From NCBI GenBank assembly GCA_903842855.1, contig CAIMNT010000111.1, positions 1-7,517 of the forward strand: DNA of 7,517 nucleotides. The letters are read 5' to 3'. Positions 5,375 to 7,517 of the stretch are shown here, piece by piece. Position 1 is the stretch's first letter; each line of letters begins with the position of its first letter. The translations under genes were made by a program, and so were the position numbers. Below the pieces are notes generated by a model. That model was not told where the DNA came from. It searched no databases and saw nothing but the letters and a program-made list of their open reading frames with translations. Source of the DNA: an uncultured Actinomycetes bacterium. Lineage in GTDB: Bacteria > Actinomycetota > Actinomycetes > Nanopelagicales > Nanopelagicaceae.

Positions 5375-7517
5375 TTAGAGCCGCTCGACCGGGGCGTAAC
5401 GTAATAGGAGTCGCTTCTCACCTGAACTGCCAAAATCGATGGTCGCCTCTGCTCGATCACCAGAGCCATTGACGGCAACTACCTTGCCGAGGCCAAATGT
5501 GTCGTGGGACACACGATCTCCTACCTCTAGAACGATGGTGCTCTCCACTTTCTTGCCAGTCGCGCGTGGAGGTGGGCCAAAGCTGCGTGGAGCAGAGGTG
5601 CGTGGCTTAAGGGAAGAGGTGACCGTGTTCCAGCTAATGACGCTCTCTGGAATCTCTGCCAAGAATCTAGATGGAGGGTTATAGGTAGGCGCGCCCCATG
5701 AGGAGCGATATTCAGAACGAGAGAGATAAAGGCGTTGGCGCGCTCTGGTTAGCCCCACATATGCCAGACGTCGCTCCTCCTCGATTTCAGAGCGTTCACC
5801 CAGAGTTCTGGAGTGAGGAAAAATTCCCTCCTCCATGCCGGTTAAGAAGACGGTCGGGAATTCCAAACCCTTTGCCGTATGCAGGGTCATCATCGTTACG
5901 ACGCCACCGTGATCTTCACCATCCGGGATTTGATCTGAGTCGGCAACAAGTGAGACATCTTCGAGGAAGCCAGAGAGTGAAATCTCTTCTCCATCATTGA
6001 CTTCCGACTCTTCATATTCGGTTGCAACTGAAACCAACTCTTGCAAGTTCTCTACTCGTCCCTCATCCTGCGGATCTGCGCTGTTAACAAGCTCAGCGAG
6101 TAATCCACTCTGCTCTAAAACTGCTTGAGCAATAACTGAAGGCTTGGTCCGGGCCTCAACCAAGGTCCGTAGCGAATCAAGTAGATGGATGAAATCATTT
6201 ATCGCAATCAACGAACGGCTCGGAATACTTGCTGCATTCTTCGCATCGCAGAGTGCACGCCAGAATGAGATGCCTGCGGAGGCGGCATGTTGATCAATGA
6301 TGTCTAAGGCGCGATCACCGATTCCACGCTTAGGGGTGTTGATGATGCGGCGAAGTGATATTTCATCCTCTGGATTTACTAACACACGCAGGTACCCCAG
6401 GAAATCCTTAACCTCTTTGCGCTCATAGAAGCGCACTCCACCCACGACTTTGTATGGAATTGCAGAGCGCAGGAAAGTCTCTTCAAATATACGTGACTGA
6501 GCATTGGTGCGGTAGAAGATCGCGGTATCACCAGGTTTAGATTCACCGCTATCTCGTAACCTGCGTATCTCACCGACGACAAAGTCAGCCTCTTCATGTT
6601 CATTCTCTGCCACATAGCCAGTAATCGGTTCACCAGCGCCCTCTTGCGACCAAAGATTCTTATCTTTGCGCCCCTCATTATTTGAGATAACGGCATTAGC
6701 TGCGCTGAGAATATTTTGGGTCGAACGATAATTCTGTTCTAGCAAGACTGTACGCGCGTTCGGGTAATCCTCTTCAAATTGCAGAATGTTGCGGATGTTG
6801 GCGCCACGAAATGCGTAGATAGATTGATCGGCATCGCCCACGACACATAGCTCTGCCAGTGGAAATCCATCTTCAATCGTGCCCACAAGTTCGCGGACCA
6901 AGATGTACTGGGCGTGGTTTGTATCTTGATACTCATCAACCAAGATGTGGCGAAAGCGGGAGCGATAACGAGCTCGTGCCTCAGGGAACCTTTGTAATAC
7001 TTCCACGGTCTTACCAATGAGGTCATCAAAATCCATGGCGTTTGCGGCGCCTAAACGCTTTTGGTACATCGCAAAGATCTCGGCGATGATCTCTTCAAAG
7101 TGATTTGTGGTTGAGTTTCTGTAATCTGCGGGACCTTGTAACTCATTCTTCGCCGCTGAAATAATCCCTGCGATTGCTCGGGCCGCATATTGCTTCGCAT
7201 CGAGATTCATCTCGCGAATAATTACCGTCAATAATCTGACGCTATCGCTGGAGTCATAGATGGTGAATGAGTTGGAGTAACCCAACCTAGAGGCCTCTTG
7301 TCTCAAAATCCTTACGCAGGCAGAGTGAAAAGTAGAGACCCACATGGCTTTGGCGCGATCTCCCACTAAATCTGCAACCCGCTCCTTCATCTCAGCAGCG
7401 GCCTTATTTGTAAAGGTAATCGCGAGAACTTCGTAGGGAGCAACACCGCGCTCCCCTAATAGATAGGCGATGCGGCGGGTCAGAACTCGGGTTTTTCCAG
7501 AGCCTGCACCGGCAACC
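5375..7517 (-). CDS. pcrA: SF1A DNA helicase PcrA/UvrD1, N-terminus missing
   Basis: This is an ATP-dependent 3'-5' DNA helicase of the UvrD/PcrA family, acting in excision repair, replication-fork handling and transcription-coupled repair. The frame is open to the right edge: 713 residues are present and perhaps 20-50 are missing. The ATG at 7388-7390 is internal (residue 43). Numbering from the first visible codon, the motifs in order are: I/Walker A AGAGSGKT (2-9), Ia TFTNKAAAEM (33-42 approx.), II DEYQDT (194-199), III GDADQSIYAFRGA (227-239), IV QNYRST (261-266), V TAKGLEFPTVF (547-557) and VI RRLAYVGLTRARQRLYL (582-598). A Pro/Ser/Thr-rich linker (about 630-660) leads to a C-terminal Tudor-like module (about 664-713, GDRVSHDTFGLGKV onward) that in PcrA contacts RNA polymerase. 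The Tudor module and motif details favour PcrA/UvrD1 over Rep or AdnA/B. The gene is separated from sucC by 91 bp with no clear terminator. Confidence 0.95.
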   Translation of the reverse strand, partial: VAGAGSGKTRVLTRRIAYLLGERGVAPYEVLAITFTNKAAAEMKERVADLVGDRAKAMWVSTFHSACVRILRQEASRLGYSNSFTIYDSSDSVRLLTVIIREMNLDAKQYAARAIAGIISAAKNELQGPADYRNSTTNHFEEIIAEIFAMYQKRLGAANAMDFDDLIGKTVEVLQRFPEARARYRSRFRHILVDEYQDTNHAQYILVRELVGTIEDGFPLAELCVVGDADQSIYAFRGANIRNILQFEEDYPNARTVLLEQNYRSTQNILSAANAVISNNEGRKDKNLWSQEGAGEPITGYVAENEHEEADFVVGEIRRLRDSGESKPGDTAIFYRTNAQSRIFEETFLRSAIPYKVVGGVRFYERKEVKDFLGYLRVLVNPEDEISLRRIINTPKRGIGDRALDIIDQHAASAGISFWRALCDAKNAASIPSRSLIAINDFIHLLDSLRTLVEARTKPSVIAQAVLEQSGLLAELVNSADPQDEGRVENLQELVSVATEYEESEVNDGEEISLSGFLEDVSLVADSDQIPDGEDHGGVVTMMTLHTAKGLEFPTVFLTGMEEGIFPHSRTLGERSEIEEERRLAYVGLTRARQRLYLSRSEYRSSWGAPTYNPPSRFLAEIPESVISWNTVTSSLKPRTSAPRSFGPPPRATGKKVESTIVLEVGDRVSHDTFGLGKVVAVNGSGDRAEATIDFGSSGEKRLLLRYAPVERL

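Noticed and set aside
5366..5387. Perfect 6-bp GC-rich inverted repeat (CGAGCG...CGCTCG, 10-nt loop) across the pcrA stop codon, as an intrinsic terminator.
   Set aside because: No T-run follows it in either direction, and half of the stem lies in pcrA coding sequence. It may be a weak structure, but it does not qualify as a Rho-independent terminator.
5698..6000. 100-codon open frame on the + strand within pcrA.
   Set aside because: It is antisense to helicase motifs V and VI, which are clearly coding on the minus strand. The Arg/Pro/His-rich product is typical of a reverse-frame artefact.
7388..7390. ATG as the start of the helicase gene.
   Set aside because: The frame continues upstream to the window edge and encodes Walker A (AGAGSGKT) and TFTNKAAAE before this ATG, so it is an internal methionine and the gene is cut by the window.
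1..7517. A novel defence, mobile or secondary-metabolism system.
   Set aside because: All coding space is filled by recognisable housekeeping genes in a known actinobacterial order. No transposase, integrase, toxin-antitoxin pair, repeat array, tRNA or compositional break was seen.

Overview
The window is a compact stretch of an actinobacterial chromosome, with every gene on the minus strand. In transcription order (right to left) it holds: pcrA/uvrD1 helicase (5' end outside the window), sucC, sucD, a DUF6350/PerM-type membrane protein, purN, purH, and the first 20 codons of folD. The order helicase - sucCD - PerM - purN - purH matches what I recall of the Actinomycetota arrangement (in Mycobacterium tuberculosis, uvrD1 near Rv0949 through purH near Rv0957). 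PerM/DUF6350 is itself an actinobacterial family. By eye, base composition is near half G+C, with many A/T-ending codons and very short gaps. This suggests a streamlined, lower-GC actinobacterium, for example the aquatic acI/Nanopelagicales type, rather than a high-GC soil lineage. The genus-level guess is inference.

Layout: pcrA (5375-7517, partial) ends 91 bp before sucC. That gap (5284-5374) is the only intergenic region of any size. It is AT-rich and holds three ATAGTT hexamers plus a TATAGAT element close to the sucC start. From sucC onward the genes are packed: sucC and sucD abut exactly (TAA followed by ATG), sucD-perM have a 3-nt gap, perM-purN overlap by 8 nt, purN-purH overlap by 4 nt, and purH-folD have a 13-nt gap with a clear Shine-Dalgarno. 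They are very likely one transcription unit with translational coupling.

Function: SucCD is succinyl-CoA synthetase of the TCA cycle. PurN and PurH carry out the two formyl-transfer steps of purine synthesis plus IMP ring closure. FolD makes the 10-formyl-tetrahydrofolate both transferases use. PerM is a polytopic membrane protein tied to cell division in mycobacteria. PcrA is an SF1A DNA repair helicase.

All genes appear intact within the window, with expected catalytic motifs. I found no mobile element, RNA gene, CRISPR array or unknown defence-like cassette. The window is essentially conserved housekeeping sequence; the findings concern gene linkage and the sucC upstream region, and their interest is modest.
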